NCBI RefSeq assembly: GCF_001375595.1
Contig: NZ_CVJQ01000001.1
Span: 186,001-250,000 of the forward strand
Length of the DNA stretch: 64,000 nucleotides
Origin: Phenylobacterium immobile (ATCC 35973)
GTDB lineage: Bacteria; Pseudomonadota; Alphaproteobacteria; Caulobacterales; Caulobacteraceae
Direction of reading: 5' to 3'
Part shown: positions 9,318-19,502 of the stretch, piece by piece
Layout: the number at the start of each line of letters is the position of its first letter
Numbering within the stretch: the first letter of the stretch is position 1
Position numbers and translations under genes: made by a program
Notes under the pieces: generated by a model
The model's database searches: none
Told to the model about the DNA's origin: nothing
The model's input: the letters and a program-made list of their open reading frames with translations, nothing else

Positions 9318-10448
9318 ATGAGCAGCAGCAACGACGACATCTCCAATGCGATTTCTCCGATTGAGGAGATCATTGAGGAGGCGCGCAACGGCCGGCCCTA
9401 TATCCTGGTTGACGCTGAGGACCGGGAGAACGAGGGCGACATCATCATCCCCGCCCAGTTCGCCACGCCCGAGCAGGTCAACTTCATGGCCCGCTACGCC
9501 CGCGGCCTGATCTGCCTGTCGATCACGGCGGAACGCGCCAAGGCTTTGCGCCTGCCGCCCATGGCCGTCGACAACCAGTCCGGCCACGGCACAGCCTTCA
9601 CCGTCTCCATCGAGGCCCGGGAAGGCGTCACCACCGGCATCTCCGCCCAGGACCGCGCCCACACCATCGCCGTCGCCGTCGATCCCTCCAAAGGCCCCGA
9701 CGACATCGTCTCGCCGGGCCACGTCTTTCCCCTGGTCGCCAAGGACGGCGGCGTCCTCGTCCGCGCCGGACACACCGAAGCCGCCGTCGACATCTCGCGC
9801 ATGGCCGGCCTCAACCCCGCCGGCGTCATCTGCGAGATCATGAAGGACGACGGCTCCATGGCCCGCCTGCCGGACCTCGTCGCCTTCGCCCAGCTGCACG
9901 GCCTCAAGATCGGCGCCATCGCCGACCTCATCGCCTACCGCCGCCGCACCGAGCGCCAGGTCGAGCGCGTGCTGGAACGCCCCTTCGACTCCGCCTACGG
10001 CGGCCGCTTCCGCATGCTCGTCTACCGCAACGTGCTCGACCGGACCGAGCACCTAGTCCTCGCCAAGGGCCGCATCGATCCAGACAGGCCCACCCTGGTG
10101 CGCATGCATCGCGTCGACATCGCCGCCGACATGCTCGGCCACGTCGAAAAGCGCCGCGACTACGTCCCCGCGGCCCTCAAGGCCATCGCCGACCACGACG
10201 GCGCAGGCGTCGCCGTCTTCATCCGCGATCCCAATCCCGCGTGGCTCTCCGAGCGATATGGCGCCGACGACGACAACCAGAGCGACCACACCTTGAGAGA
10301 CTACGGCATCGGAGCCCAGATCCTCCTCGACATGGGCGTCGGCGAACTCATCCTCCTCAGCTCCTCACAGACCGTCCTCCCAGCCGCAATGGGCTTCGGA
10401 CTCAAAATCGTCGGGCGAAAAGAACTGAAGGACGACCAGATCGACTGA
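9318..10448 (+). CDS. ribB: 3,4-dihydroxy-2-butanone 4-phosphate synthase with degenerate GTP cyclohydrolase II domain (RibBX type)
   Basis: A 376-residue two-domain protein. Residues 1-210 are a full RibB: DAEDRENEGD at 32-41, TGISAQDRAHTI at 106-117 and RAGHTEAAVD at 149-158, which form the acidic metal and ribulose-5-phosphate site. Residues about 218-376 have the RibA fold pattern. The region that should read SECLTGD...RCDC (about 261-280) instead contains HRVDIAADMLGH, and there is no cysteine anywhere in this half. The three zinc ligands are therefore lost and GTP cyclohydrolase II activity is unlikely. This matches the RibBX variant known in Proteobacteria. A separate ribA should exist elsewhere. 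No FMN riboswitch is seen in the 55-base gap upstream. Confidence 0.93.
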   Translation: MSSSNDDISNAISPIEEIIEEARNGRPYILVDAEDRENEGDIIIPAQFATPEQVNFMARYARGLICLSITAERAKALRLPPMAVDNQSGHGTAFTVSIEAREGVTTGISAQDRAHTIAVAVDPSKGPDDIVSPGHVFPLVAKDGGVLVRAGHTEAAVDISRMAGLNPAGVICEIMKDDGSMARLPDLVAFAQLHGLKIGAIADLIAYRRRTERQVERVLERPFDSAYGGRFRMLVYRNVLDRTEHLVLAKGRIDPDRPTLVRMHRVDIAADMLGHVEKRRDYVPAALKAIADHDGAGVAVFIRDPNPAWLSERYGADDDNQSDHTLRDYGIGAQILLDMGVGELILLSSSQTVLPAAMGFGLKIVGRKELKDDQID

Positions 10449-10475
10449 GGCGCGCCGTCGCGCGCCAAACCGTCG
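10449..10475 (+). terminator. GC-rich hairpin after the ribB gene
   Basis: GGCGCGC at 10449-10455 pairs perfectly with GCGCGCC at 10460-10466 around a 4-base loop, directly after the stop codon. No T-run follows, so it may only slow transcription or stabilise the 3' end. Confidence 0.35.
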
Positions 10476-10532
10476 CGAGGACAGGCCCCGGCCCCGGGCG
10501 CTATGGGGCAAGTGTAACGGGGGAAGTAACAG

Positions 10533-12152
10533 ATGACGGACTTGAACGCCTTCGAGGCCTTCAACGGCGACCAGGTTGCGGCCGCCACCGGGCCAAATGG
10601 CAAGCCGTCCTTCACCGTTGACCAAGCCGCCGACCAGATCGTCCGGGGCGAACCGGGGTGGTCATCGGCCCTGGGCGTCGGCTTCACCGTAACCTACGCC
10701 TTCCGCGCCACTGCGCCGGGCGAGATGCCTGAGGACGCAACCGGCTTCACCCGCTTCAACAGCCAGCAGATCGCCCAGGCTGAGCTATCGATGCTGGCCT
10801 GGTCGGATGTGGCGAACATCAGCTTCGTCCGCGCCGGCGCCGGGCTGTCGGGCGAGAGCGCCTACTCCGACCAGGCCTCCATCCTGTTCGCCAACTATAC
10901 GAACGGCGTCGAAGGCGCCGTGGCCTTCGCCTCCTACCCAGGCGACACGGAGGCGACGAGCGACGCCGGCGACGTCTGGGTGAACGCCGGCTTCAGCTAC
11001 AACTACAGCCCAGCCGTGGGAAATTACGGCGCCATGACGATGACCCACGAGATCGGTCACGCCATCGGCCTGGCGCATCCCGCGGACTACGACGCCGAGG
11101 AAGACAAAAACATCACCTACAGCGAGCACGCGACCTATTACGAGGATAGCCGCCAGTACACGGTGATGAGCTACTTCAGCGCCAGCAACACCGGCGCCGA
11201 CCTGGGCGGAGTCTTCAGCGCCGCTCCGCTGCTCCACGACATCGCCGCCGCCCAATTGGAGTACGGCGCGAACATGACCACGCGCACCGGCGACACGGTC
11301 TACGGCTTCAACTCGACCGCCGAACGGCCCTGGTACGGCGCGACCTCGGCCACCACCAAGCTGGTGTTCGCCATATGGGACGCCGGCGGCCGCGACACCC
11401 TGGACGTCTCCGGCTACTGGCAAAACCAACTGATCGACCTCAGGCCCGGCGCCTTCTCCAACATCGGCGGCCTCGTGGGCAACGTCGCCGTCGCCCAGGG
11501 CGTGCAGATGGAGAACGCCAAGGGCGGCCTGGGCGCAGACCGCATCTGGGGCGCCGACTTCGGCGGCGAGATCTACGGCGGCGGCGGCGGCGACACGATC
11601 TATGGCGGCGCGGGGACCAACTATTTGCGCGGCGACGACGGCGATGACTCCATCATTGGCGGCGCGGGCTTCGATGACATCAACGGCAACAAGGGCCAGG
11701 ACATCGCCCGCGGCGGCCTTGGCAATGACTGGGTTGTCGGCGGGCAGGGCGACGACAAGCTCTACGGCGAGACCGGAAACGACATCGTCTACGGCAACAT
11801 GGGCGACGACAGCCTGGAAGGCGGCGTCGGGGCCGACACCATCCGCGGCGGCCAGCACGACGACGTGCTGTTCGGCGGCGACGGGAACGACTGGCTGGCC
11901 GGGGATCGCGGCGCAGACACCATCACCGGCGGTGAAGGCGCCGACACGTTCTACTTCTTCACCGCCGCGGCGACGGATCGCGTGGTCGACTTCAATTCCG
12001 CCGAGGGTGATCGCGTCCAGCTTGATCGGGGCGTCAGCTACACCGTTCGACAGGAGGGTGCGGACGCCGTCATCGACCTGGGGAATGGCGACCAGTTGAT
12101 CCTGGTCGGCATCGTCGCCGCCGGATCCCAGGATTGGATTTTCGTGGCCTAA
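10533..12152 (+). CDS. Serralysin-like M10 metalloprotease with RTX repeats
   Basis: A 539-residue secreted zinc protease. The metzincin motif HEIGHAIGLAH lies at residues 172-182, with the three zinc-binding histidines and the catalytic Glu173. The Met-turn follows (YTVMSYF, Met212). From about residue 325 to 480 there are repeated nonapeptides of GGxGxDxhx type, such as GGGGGDTIYGG and GGAGFDDINGN, which form a calcium-binding beta roll. There is no N-terminal signal peptide; the C-terminal 60 residues, containing DRVVDFN and a hydrophobic end, fit a type I secretion signal. A type I exporter is not encoded in this window. GGGGAAG precedes ATG at a fair distance. The likely role is extracellular protein degradation. 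Confidence 0.93.
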   Translation: MTDLNAFEAFNGDQVAAATGPNGKPSFTVDQAADQIVRGEPGWSSALGVGFTVTYAFRATAPGEMPEDATGFTRFNSQQIAQAELSMLAWSDVANISFVRAGAGLSGESAYSDQASILFANYTNGVEGAVAFASYPGDTEATSDAGDVWVNAGFSYNYSPAVGNYGAMTMTHEIGHAIGLAHPADYDAEEDKNITYSEHATYYEDSRQYTVMSYFSASNTGADLGGVFSAAPLLHDIAAAQLEYGANMTTRTGDTVYGFNSTAERPWYGATSATTKLVFAIWDAGGRDTLDVSGYWQNQLIDLRPGAFSNIGGLVGNVAVAQGVQMENAKGGLGADRIWGADFGGEIYGGGGGDTIYGGAGTNYLRGDDGDDSIIGGAGFDDINGNKGQDIARGGLGNDWVVGGQGDDKLYGETGNDIVYGNMGDDSLEGGVGADTIRGGQHDDVLFGGDGNDWLAGDRGADTITGGEGADTFYFFTAAATDRVVDFNSAEGDRVQLDRGVSYTVRQEGADAVIDLGNGDQLILVGIVAAGSQDWIFVA

Positions 12153-12185
12153 GGTCCGCTAAGGTCCTATAGCAAATGCAACACC

Positions 12186-12217
12186 CGCCCGGCCGCAAGG
12201 CCGGGCGCCTTCGTTTC
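12186..12217 (+). terminator. Intrinsic terminator of the metalloprotease gene
   Basis: A perfect 9-base-pair stem CGCCCGGCC / GGCCGGGCG with loop GCAA (12186-12207), followed by CCTTCGTTT. It ends the protease transcript before trcR. Confidence 0.75.
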
Positions 12218-12273
12218 TGGACCCTGAAATCCGCGCCTGAACCATCCGGGGCCCAAATCATCCGGGACTGACC

Positions 12274-12906
12274 ATGACCGACATCTTGATGCCCAAGGCG
12301 ACCGCCGTCTGGCTCGTCGACAACACCTCGCTGACCTTCGAACAGATCGCCGACTTCTGCGGCCTGCACCCGCTTGAGGTGAAGGGCATCGCCGACGGCG
12401 AGGTGGCGCGCGACATCCGGGGCGCCGACCCCATCGCCAATGGACAGCTTTCGCGCGAAGAACTTGACAAGGCCCAGGCAAACGCCGCTTTCCGCATGAC
12501 CCAGCAGAAGAGCCGTCACGCCGAGTTGCTGAAGCCGGTGAAAAAGGCGCCGCGCTACACGCCGGTGTCGCGCCGCCAGGACCGGCCCGACGCCATCGCC
12601 TGGTTTGTCCGCAACCACCCGGAAGTCACCGACGCTCAAATCTCGCGCCTGCTGGGCACCACCAAGGCGACGATCGACCAGGTCCGCAACCGCACGCATT
12701 GGAACTCGGCCAATATCAAGCCGGTCGACCCGGTGACGCTGGGCCTCACCTCTCAGCTTGAGCTGGACGCCCTGGTGCGTAAGGCCGCCGACAAGAAGAC
12801 CAAGGACGACGCGCGGCGCGGCGTCGAGGAACCGGACGGCGCGACCCTGAAGCCCGCCTCTGAATCCGATATGGCGGGCGCGGCGTCAGAAGACGCCGAA
12901 GGTTGA
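12274..12906 (+). CDS. trcR: DUF1013 cell-cycle transcriptional regulator TrcR
   Basis: A 210-residue cytoplasmic protein that fits DUF1013 along its whole conserved part: MPKATAVWLVDNTSLTFEQI at the N terminus, HPLEVKGIADGE, and the second helix-turn-helix-like stretch AIAWFVRNHPEVTDAQISRL near residues 108-127. The C-terminal 35 residues are charged and variable. In Caulobacterales and other alphaproteobacteria this family is annotated as the cell-cycle regulator TrcR. It is a single gene with a hairpin after it. The start ATG at 12274 gives the canonical N terminus. Confidence 0.88.
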   Translation: MTDILMPKATAVWLVDNTSLTFEQIADFCGLHPLEVKGIADGEVARDIRGADPIANGQLSREELDKAQANAAFRMTQQKSRHAELLKPVKKAPRYTPVSRRQDRPDAIAWFVRNHPEVTDAQISRLLGTTKATIDQVRNRTHWNSANIKPVDPVTLGLTSQLELDALVRKAADKKTKDDARRGVEEPDGATLKPASESDMAGAASEDAEG

Positions 12907-12922
12907 TCTGAAAATGGGCGTC

Positions 12923-12953
12923 CGGCCGGCGGCGATCTATTGCCCGCCGGCCG
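12923..12953. terminator. Long GC hairpin between trcR and ydcH-like gene
   Basis: CGGCCGGCGG (12923-12932) and CCGCCGGCCG (12944-12953) form a perfect 10-base-pair stem with an 11-base loop. It lies between convergent genes and could end both transcripts, but neither side has a clear T-run. Confidence 0.5.
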
Positions 12954-12994
12954 TGCGTCCTAAGTGTGTGGGAGTTCAGGCGCTTGAAGGCGCG

Positions 12995-13168
12995 CTAGTG
13001 GGTCCGGCTTCGGAGCGCCTCCATCTCCTCCTTGAGGCGGAGCTTGCGGCGCTTGAGCTCTGTCAGTCTGGCGCCGTCGCTGGACGGACGACTGAGTTCG
13101 TCGCGGATGGCTTCGTCGATGGAGTGGTGACGCGACCCGAGTTCACGGATCCGGCTTTCAACCGCCAT
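12995..13168 (-). CDS. DUF465 (YdcH-type) small coiled-coil protein
   Basis: A 57-residue protein made of two helices: ESRIRELGSRHHSIDEAI and LTELKRRKLRLKEEMEALR. The second is the DUF465 signature (LKRRKLxLKEE). These small proteins are widespread in proteobacteria and have no settled function. ATG at 13168 is chosen because AGGAGG lies 9 bases upstream; an upstream ATG at 13213 would cover that ribosome site. A second DUF465 sequence occurs as the tail of the gene at 13924. Confidence 0.85.
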   Translation of the reverse strand: MAVESRIRELGSRHHSIDEAIRDELSRPSSDGARLTELKRRKLRLKEEMEALRSRTH

Positions 13169-13299
13169 ATCGTATGGCCTCCTGTTCGGTTGGACACGGA
13201 TGAAAGTGAACACCCGCTGCGCCGCCGTGTCAGATCACATATCTTTGCACGGCCTGCGGCTGAAACTGTGCCGCAGAACGATGCGTTAGGAGCCCCTCG

Positions 13300-13920
13300 A
13301 TGAGCGAGACTGCGATTGAGCGCTCGTCCAACGGGCGAAATCGCCTGGTGGTTGGGATCACCGGGGCCTCTGGCGTCATCTACGGCCTGCGGGTGCTGGA
13401 CGCATGCCGCGCGCTGGGCGTCGAGACCCACCTGGTGATGAGCCGGGCCGCGGCCCTGACGCTGGCGCAGGAAACTGATCTGACGCTCGCCCAGACGCAC
13501 GAGCGGGCCGACGTCGTCTACAAGCCCGCCGATATCGGCGCGGCGCCGGCCTCCGGCTCCTTCCGCACGCTTGGCATGATCATCGCGCCATGTTCGGTGC
13601 GCACCATGGGCGAGATCGCCACCGGGGTGACCGCCTCCCTGATCAGCCGCGCCGCCGACGTGACCCTGAAGGAGCGCCGCCGCCTGGTGCTGATGGTCCG
13701 CGAGACACCTCTGCATCTGGGTCACCTCAGGACCATGGCAAGCCTGGCCGAAATGGGCGCCGTGATCGCCCCGCCGGTCCCGGCCTTCTACGCCCGCCCG
13801 CAGTCCCTGGAGGAAATGGTTGACCAGTCCGTGGGCCGCGCCCTTGATCTCTTCGGTCTCGATTGGAGCGCCGTACGCCGCTGGGGCCGCGACGTCGGCC
13901 CGTCGGCTCCGCAGGACTGA
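13300..13920 (+). CDS. ubiX: Flavin prenyltransferase UbiX
   Basis: A 206-residue flavoprotein that attaches a dimethylallyl group to FMN to make the prenylated cofactor of the decarboxylase UbiD, used in ubiquinone synthesis. The N-terminal VVGITGASGVIYGLRVL is the FMN-binding signature, and MGEIATGVTASLISRAADVTL and RETPLHLGHLR match the conserved core. Length is normal. The next gene starts 3 bases after its stop. The nearby COQ9 homologue also belongs to ubiquinone synthesis. Confidence 0.95.
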   Translation: MSETAIERSSNGRNRLVVGITGASGVIYGLRVLDACRALGVETHLVMSRAAALTLAQETDLTLAQTHERADVVYKPADIGAAPASGSFRTLGMIIAPCSVRTMGEIATGVTASLISRAADVTLKERRRLVLMVRETPLHLGHLRTMASLAEMGAVIAPPVPAFYARPQSLEEMVDQSVGRALDLFGLDWSAVRRWGRDVGPSAPQD

Positions 13921-13923
13921 GGC

Positions 13924-14586
13924 ATGGATCGCGACGACAGCCTGTGGATCTGGTCGCTGGCCATCTATGGGCGGCCGGATGTGGCTGACGCGGGCCTGGT
14001 GCTGCAGGAGCGCTACGACCAGAACCTGTGCCTCCTGCTGTGGGCCGCCTGGTCGCGCGCCGCCGAACCTGAGGTGTTCACCCGGGCCGCGCAGATCTCG
14101 GCGGGCTGGGAAGCCCTCGCCGTCCTGCCGCTCCGCGCCCTGCGCCGCGGTCTCAAGGCCGAGCAGGACGGTGTCGCCAGCGCGGCCCGCGAAGCCTTCC
14201 GCGCCACGGTCGCCGATGTCGAGCTGAATGCGGAAAAGGTGCTCCTGGACAGTCTCGAGCCACTCGCGCCGCGCGGCGACGGTGATTTGATGGCGGCGAT
14301 GAGCCTGGCCTCCATGGCCTGGCGCAACTCCGCCCCGCCTGAAGCCCTGGCGCGCTTGGCGAGCGCCATAGAGACCGCCGCGGGCGATATCGCCGAGGCC
14401 GCGTTGCGCGACCGCCTGTCCGCCTTGCGCCGCGATCACGCCGAGCTCGACACCTCCATCGAGATCCTGTCTCGGGTCGCCATACCCGACATGATGCTGA
14501 TCGGCCGGCTGAAGCGCAAAAAGCTCGCCTTGAAGGACGCCATCAGCCAGCTGGAAGACGAGCTGACCCCCGACATCATCGCCTAG
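13924..14586 (+). CDS. DUF2390 (TIGR02444) protein fused to a C-terminal DUF465 domain
   Basis: A 220-residue protein of unknown function. Residues about 5-115 fit the DUF2390/TIGR02444 pattern: LWIWSLAIYGRPDVADAGLV, then LQERYDQNLCLLLWAAW. Residues about 160-220 fit DUF465: DRLSALRRDHAELDTSIEIL, then LIGRLKRKKLALKDAISQLE and the ending DIIA. In related genomes a separate ydcH-like gene often lies before purE; here it is the tail of the preceding gene, with no stop or start between the parts. It lies 3 bases after ubiX and before purE, so it is probably cotranscribed. Fusion or an old loss of a stop codon would both explain it. Confidence 0.8.
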   Translation: MDRDDSLWIWSLAIYGRPDVADAGLVLQERYDQNLCLLLWAAWSRAAEPEVFTRAAQISAGWEALAVLPLRALRRGLKAEQDGVASAAREAFRATVADVELNAEKVLLDSLEPLAPRGDGDLMAAMSLASMAWRNSAPPEALARLASAIETAAGDIAEAALRDRLSALRRDHAELDTSIEILSRVAIPDMMLIGRLKRKKLALKDAISQLEDELTPDIIA

Positions 14587-14676
14587 AGGCCCGCCTTGAC
14601 TAAGCCGGTTGCCGCGGGGCGGCCGGCGCCTATACTCCGCCGCCTTCTGAAGGCCCCTGCCGGAACTCCTCGCGCC

Positions 14677-15183
14677 ATGAGCGAAACGACCGCGTCACAG
14701 ACGACTGCGCCCGTCGCCATCATCATGGGCAGCCGTTCTGACTGGCCGACGATGAAGGGCGCCGCCGAGATGCTGGACGCCCTGGGCGTGGCCTATCAGG
14801 CCAAGGTGGTCTCGGCCCACCGCACGCCGCAACGGATGTACGATTTCGCCACCGGCGCACGCGCCCGCGGCGTCAAGGTGATCATCGCCGGCGCAGGCGG
14901 GGCGGCCCACCTTCCGGGCATGACCGCGTCCTTGACCGACTTGCCCGTGCTGGGCGTACCGGTGCAGTCCAAGGCGCTCAGCGGCATGGATTCCCTCCTG
15001 TCGATCGCCCAGATGCCCGCCGGCATCCCGGTGGGGACCTTGGCCATCGGCGAGGCCGGGGCCAAAAACGCCGGCCTCCTGGCCGCCCGCATCCTGTCGC
15101 TCGGAGACGAAGGCCTGGCCGAGCGGCTGGCGGCCTTCATCGCGCGACAGACAGCCTCAGTCGCCGAGACGGTCGAGGACTAG
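14677..15183 (+). CDS. purE: N5-carboxyaminoimidazole ribonucleotide mutase
   Basis: A 168-residue class I PurE, which moves the carboxyl group of N5-CAIR to C4 in purine synthesis. [17 protein letters not shown] holds the substrate-binding SD motif, SAHRTPQRM follows, and [11 protein letters not shown] is the conserved loop. I chose ATG at 14677; an upstream TTG at 14596 would add 27 low-complexity residues. It is followed 5 bases later by purK, its pathway partner. Confidence 0.96.
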   Translation: MSETTASQTTAPVAIIMGSRSDWPTMKGAAEMLDALGVAYQAKVVSAHRTPQRMYDFATGARARGVKVIIAGAGGAAHLPGMTASLTDLPVLGVPVQSKALSGMDSLLSIAQMPAGIPVGTLAIGEAGAKNAGLLAARILSLGDEGLAERLAAFIARQTASVAETVED

Positions 15184-15188
15184 GGCTC

Positions 15189-16268
15189 TTGCCGCAGTTT
15201 CCGCTCCCGCCAGGCTCCACTATCGGCGTTCTGGGCGGCGGCCAGCTTGGCCGCATGTTGGCTGAAGCCGCCTCACGCCTGGGCTTTGACGTCGCTGTCC
15301 TTGAGCGGGAAGCCGATTCTCCGGCCGGTCGCGTCTGCGCCCGCCTGATCGTCGCCGCCTATGACGACGGCGAGGGCCTGAGGGCCTTGGCCGAAGCCGC
15401 CGATGTCGTGACCTTTGAGTTCGAGAACGTCCCCGCCGCCTCCGTCGCCCAGCTCGCCCAGTTCGGGGCCGAGGTCGCACCCGGCGCCCGCGCCCTGGCC
15501 GTCGCCCAGGACCGCTTCGACGAGAAGACGTTCCTCAATGCGAACGGCTGCCCCACCGTCGCTTTCGCCGCGGCGAGCACTGCGGCCGAGGCTATCGACG
15601 CTGTCGCTCGGATCGGCGTGCCGGCGTTGATGAAAACCCGGCGCGAAGGCTATGACGGCAAGGGCCAGTCCTGGGTGAAGGATGTGGCCGACGCGGGGCG
15701 GATTTTCGAAGCCCTCGGCGGCGCACGCGTCATCGTCGAGGCCGCCGCGCCTTTCGTCCGCGAACTGTCAGTGATCGCCGCACGGGGCCGCGACGGCGAA
15801 GTCGCTGTCTATCCGCTAGGCGAAAACCAGCATGAGAACGGCGTGCTGCGCCGCACGTCCGCGCCTGCCGACATCAGCCCGCCGACCGCCGCCGAGGCCG
15901 AACGCATCGCCGCGCGGATCCTCGACGGCCTGGACTATGTCGGAGTGATTGGCGTCGAACTCTTCGAGATGGCCGACGGGAGCCTGCTGGTGAACGAGAT
16001 CGCGCCACGTGTGCACAACACCGGCCACTGGACGCAGGACGGCTGTCAGGTCGACCAGTTCGAGCAGCACATTCGCGCCGTCGCCGGTTGGCCGCTCGGC
16101 CCTACCGACGCCATCGCCCGCATCGAGATGTTGAACCTGCTGGGCGATGAAGCCGGCGCGTGGCGCAGCCTCGCCGCCGAGCCGGCTACGCGGGTTCACC
16201 TGTATGGCAAGCGCGCGGCCAAGCCGGGCCGGAAAATGGGCCACGTCAATCGCGTGCGCCCGCTCTGA
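15189..16268 (+). CDS. purK: N5-carboxyaminoimidazole ribonucleotide synthase
   Basis: A 359-residue ATP-grasp enzyme that makes N5-CAIR from AIR, ATP and bicarbonate, feeding PurE. The N terminus TIGVLGGGQLGRMLAEAA is the family signature. TRREGYDGKGQSWV is the ATP-grasp glycine loop, and NEIAPRVHNTGHWTQDG is the metal and substrate site near the C terminus. The start appears to be TTG at 15189, 5 bases after the purE stop, because no ATG or GTG follows before the first conserved residue. Confidence 0.96.
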   Translation: MPQFPLPPGSTIGVLGGGQLGRMLAEAASRLGFDVAVLEREADSPAGRVCARLIVAAYDDGEGLRALAEAADVVTFEFENVPAASVAQLAQFGAEVAPGARALAVAQDRFDEKTFLNANGCPTVAFAAASTAAEAIDAVARIGVPALMKTRREGYDGKGQSWVKDVADAGRIFEALGGARVIVEAAAPFVRELSVIAARGRDGEVAVYPLGENQHENGVLRRTSAPADISPPTAAEAERIAARILDGLDYVGVIGVELFEMADGSLLVNEIAPRVHNTGHWTQDGCQVDQFEQHIRAVAGWPLGPTDAIARIEMLNLLGDEAGAWRSLAAEPATRVHLYGKRAAKPGRKMGHVNRVRPL

Positions 16269-16286
16269 CCTGAGCGCCGCAGCGTC

Positions 16287-16943
16287 TCAGGGGCTCGGAT
16301 AACGCAAGCGACCGAGCGCAGAGGCCAATCCTGTCAGTGCGGCCTGCGGCCTGAAGGCCGTAGTCGCCTTCCATCTCTCGAAGGCCATGACATCGTCGAT
16401 ACGGCGCTGGACGTAGGCGAAGGCCCCATCCTGGCCCTCGCTCAACCCGATGGCCAGGGCCGTGGCCAGTACGCCCGACAGGATCGCGCGCTTCGTATAG
16501 TGGTTCTCGTCGGTGGCGGTGTCGCCGGCCCAGCGCCAGAGACTGTCGGCGCTGGCCCAGGCCAGCCGGCCGGCCAGCGGCAGGTTTTGCGGCAAGGCGA
16601 GGAAGCCCGCCAGCCGCCGTTCCGCAGCGGCGCCGGCCAGGGCCACGGCGAGCCTGGCCTCCAAGCCGCGGGCGATGCGCTCGCGCACCTTCAGACTCAT
16701 GGGTTCGACATCGCTGAGCGCGGCCAGGCACTGCTGGTCATGCCGCCGGCAGGCCAGAGCTGCGAGGTCCTTGGGCCCCTGCGGCAGGAGCAGGTCGGTC
16801 TCGCCTTCGCTCAAGCCGGCCGCCGCGCCGGCGGCGCGAGCCATCGGCCAGGACCAGCCGTGGGCCGGCGCCAGGCGCAGCGCATGATCCAGCACCGCCT
16901 GCTCGGTGGTTTGCGCCCAGTCCAGGGTTTCGCCCGTCGTCAT
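16287..16943 (-). CDS. coq9: COQ9 family protein
   Basis: A 218-residue protein matching bacterial COQ9: an N-terminal TetR-like helical start ([19 protein letters not shown]), then [13 protein letters not shown] and the most conserved part [29 protein letters not shown] near 135-160. COQ9 binds lipids and supports ubiquinone synthesis, in mitochondria through COQ7. In alphaproteobacteria the family is linked to the same pathway. It converges on purK with an 18-base gap and diverges from rpsU. A role with the UbiX made nearby is inference. Confidence 0.9.
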   Translation of the reverse strand: MTTGETLDWAQTTEQAVLDHALRLAPAHGWSWPMARAAGAAAGLSEGETDLLLPQGPKDLAALACRRHDQQCLAALSDVEPMSLKVRERIARGLEARLAVALAGAAAERRLAGFLALPQNLPLAGRLAWASADSLWRWAGDTATDENHYTKRAILSGVLATALAIGLSEGQDGAFAYVQRRIDDVMAFERWKATTAFRPQAALTGLASALGRLRYPSP

Positions 16944-17124
16944 CGCCGGACCTTACCCAGGTTTTTCAAGGAGGGGGAGGAGTCGCGTGGACAGGCCTTC
17001 CGCCTTCTGGTATCTGCCGCCCCTCAATTCCGAAGGCTTCAGCCTCCGGAGCCGACATTCTATTTTCGTTCGCTCGCCGCCGCCCCCAAGCTGGGACCGA
17101 GGGGGCCGAGCGGGACCGATCGAC

Positions 17125-17140
17125 AGGAGAGAGACCTCTG
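17125..17140 (+). promoter_or_regulatory. Ribosome site and CTG start codon of rpsU
   Basis: AGGAGAGA at 17125-17132 is followed, with 8 bases between the AGGAG core and the codon, by CTG at 17138-17140. The frame from CTG gives the standard S21 N terminus. No ATG, GTG or TTG lies in frame between the ribosome site and the conserved residues. Confidence 0.75.
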
Positions 17141-17371
17141 GTTCAGATTTTCGTTCGCGACAACAACGTCGACCAAGCCCTCAAGGCGCTGAAAAAGAAG
17201 ATGCAGCGCGAAGGCTCCTTCCGCGAGATGAAGCGCCACGTGCACTACGAAAAGCCGTCGGAAAAGCGCGCTCGCCAGAAGGCTGAAGCCGTCCGTCGCG
17301 CCCGCAAGCTGGCTCGCAAGCGCGCCCAGCGCGAAGGCCTAATCGCTGCGCCAAAGAAGCCTGCGCGTTAA
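17138..17371 (+). CDS. rpsU: 30S ribosomal protein S21
   Basis: A 77-residue basic protein of the small ribosomal subunit. After the start it reads [19 protein letters not shown], then [20 protein letters not shown] and a Lys/Arg/Ala-rich tail ending in AAPKKPAR, an exact fit to alphaproteobacterial S21. S21 helps the ribosome choose start sites. The start codon is apparently CTG at 17138, behind a strong AGGAG site; the first in-frame ATG comes 24 codons later and would delete conserved sequence. A strong terminator follows. The gene stands alone, between coq9 (divergent) and ftsH. Confidence 0.93.
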   Translation: MVQIFVRDNNVDQALKALKKKMQREGSFREMKRHVHYEKPSEKRARQKAEAVRRARKLARKRAQREGLIAAPKKPAR

Positions 17372-17400
17372 GCCGACTCCTTCGAGAAAGTTTGCGAAAA

Positions 17401-17425
17401 GCCGCGCACCCAGCGCGGCTTTTTT
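17401..17425 (+). terminator. Intrinsic terminator of rpsU
   Basis: A perfect 7-base-pair stem GCCGCGC / GCGCGGC with loop ACCCA, followed by six T. A textbook terminator 30 bases after the rpsU stop. Confidence 0.93.
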
Positions 17426-17546
17426 GCATTCAGGACCCTGCGGAGACGCGGTCTTCCGCCGCGTTTCCATGGCTCCGCTGGCGTGAGCGCCCCTCCAGTC
17501 CTATCTTGTTGACCAGACTGTCTTTGCGGAAGCGATCAGAGACCAC

Positions 17547-19433
<1,887 letters not shown>

Positions 19434-19454
19434 GCCTGGGACCCGACGAAATCA

Positions 19455-19485
19455 GGGCGGCGGTCGACGAGGCCGCCGCCCTTTT
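19455..19485 (+). terminator. Intrinsic terminator after ftsH
   Basis: GGGCGGCGG (19455-19463) pairs perfectly with CCGCCGCCC (19473-19481) around a 9-base loop and is followed by TTTT. It separates ftsH from folP. Confidence 0.85.
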
Positions 19486-19502
19486 CTTTGATACAAGGCC
19501 CG

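Noticed and set aside
14596-14676. TTG start for a longer PurE
   Set aside because: The extra 27 residues are low-complexity and unlike the family; ATG at 14677 gives the usual length.
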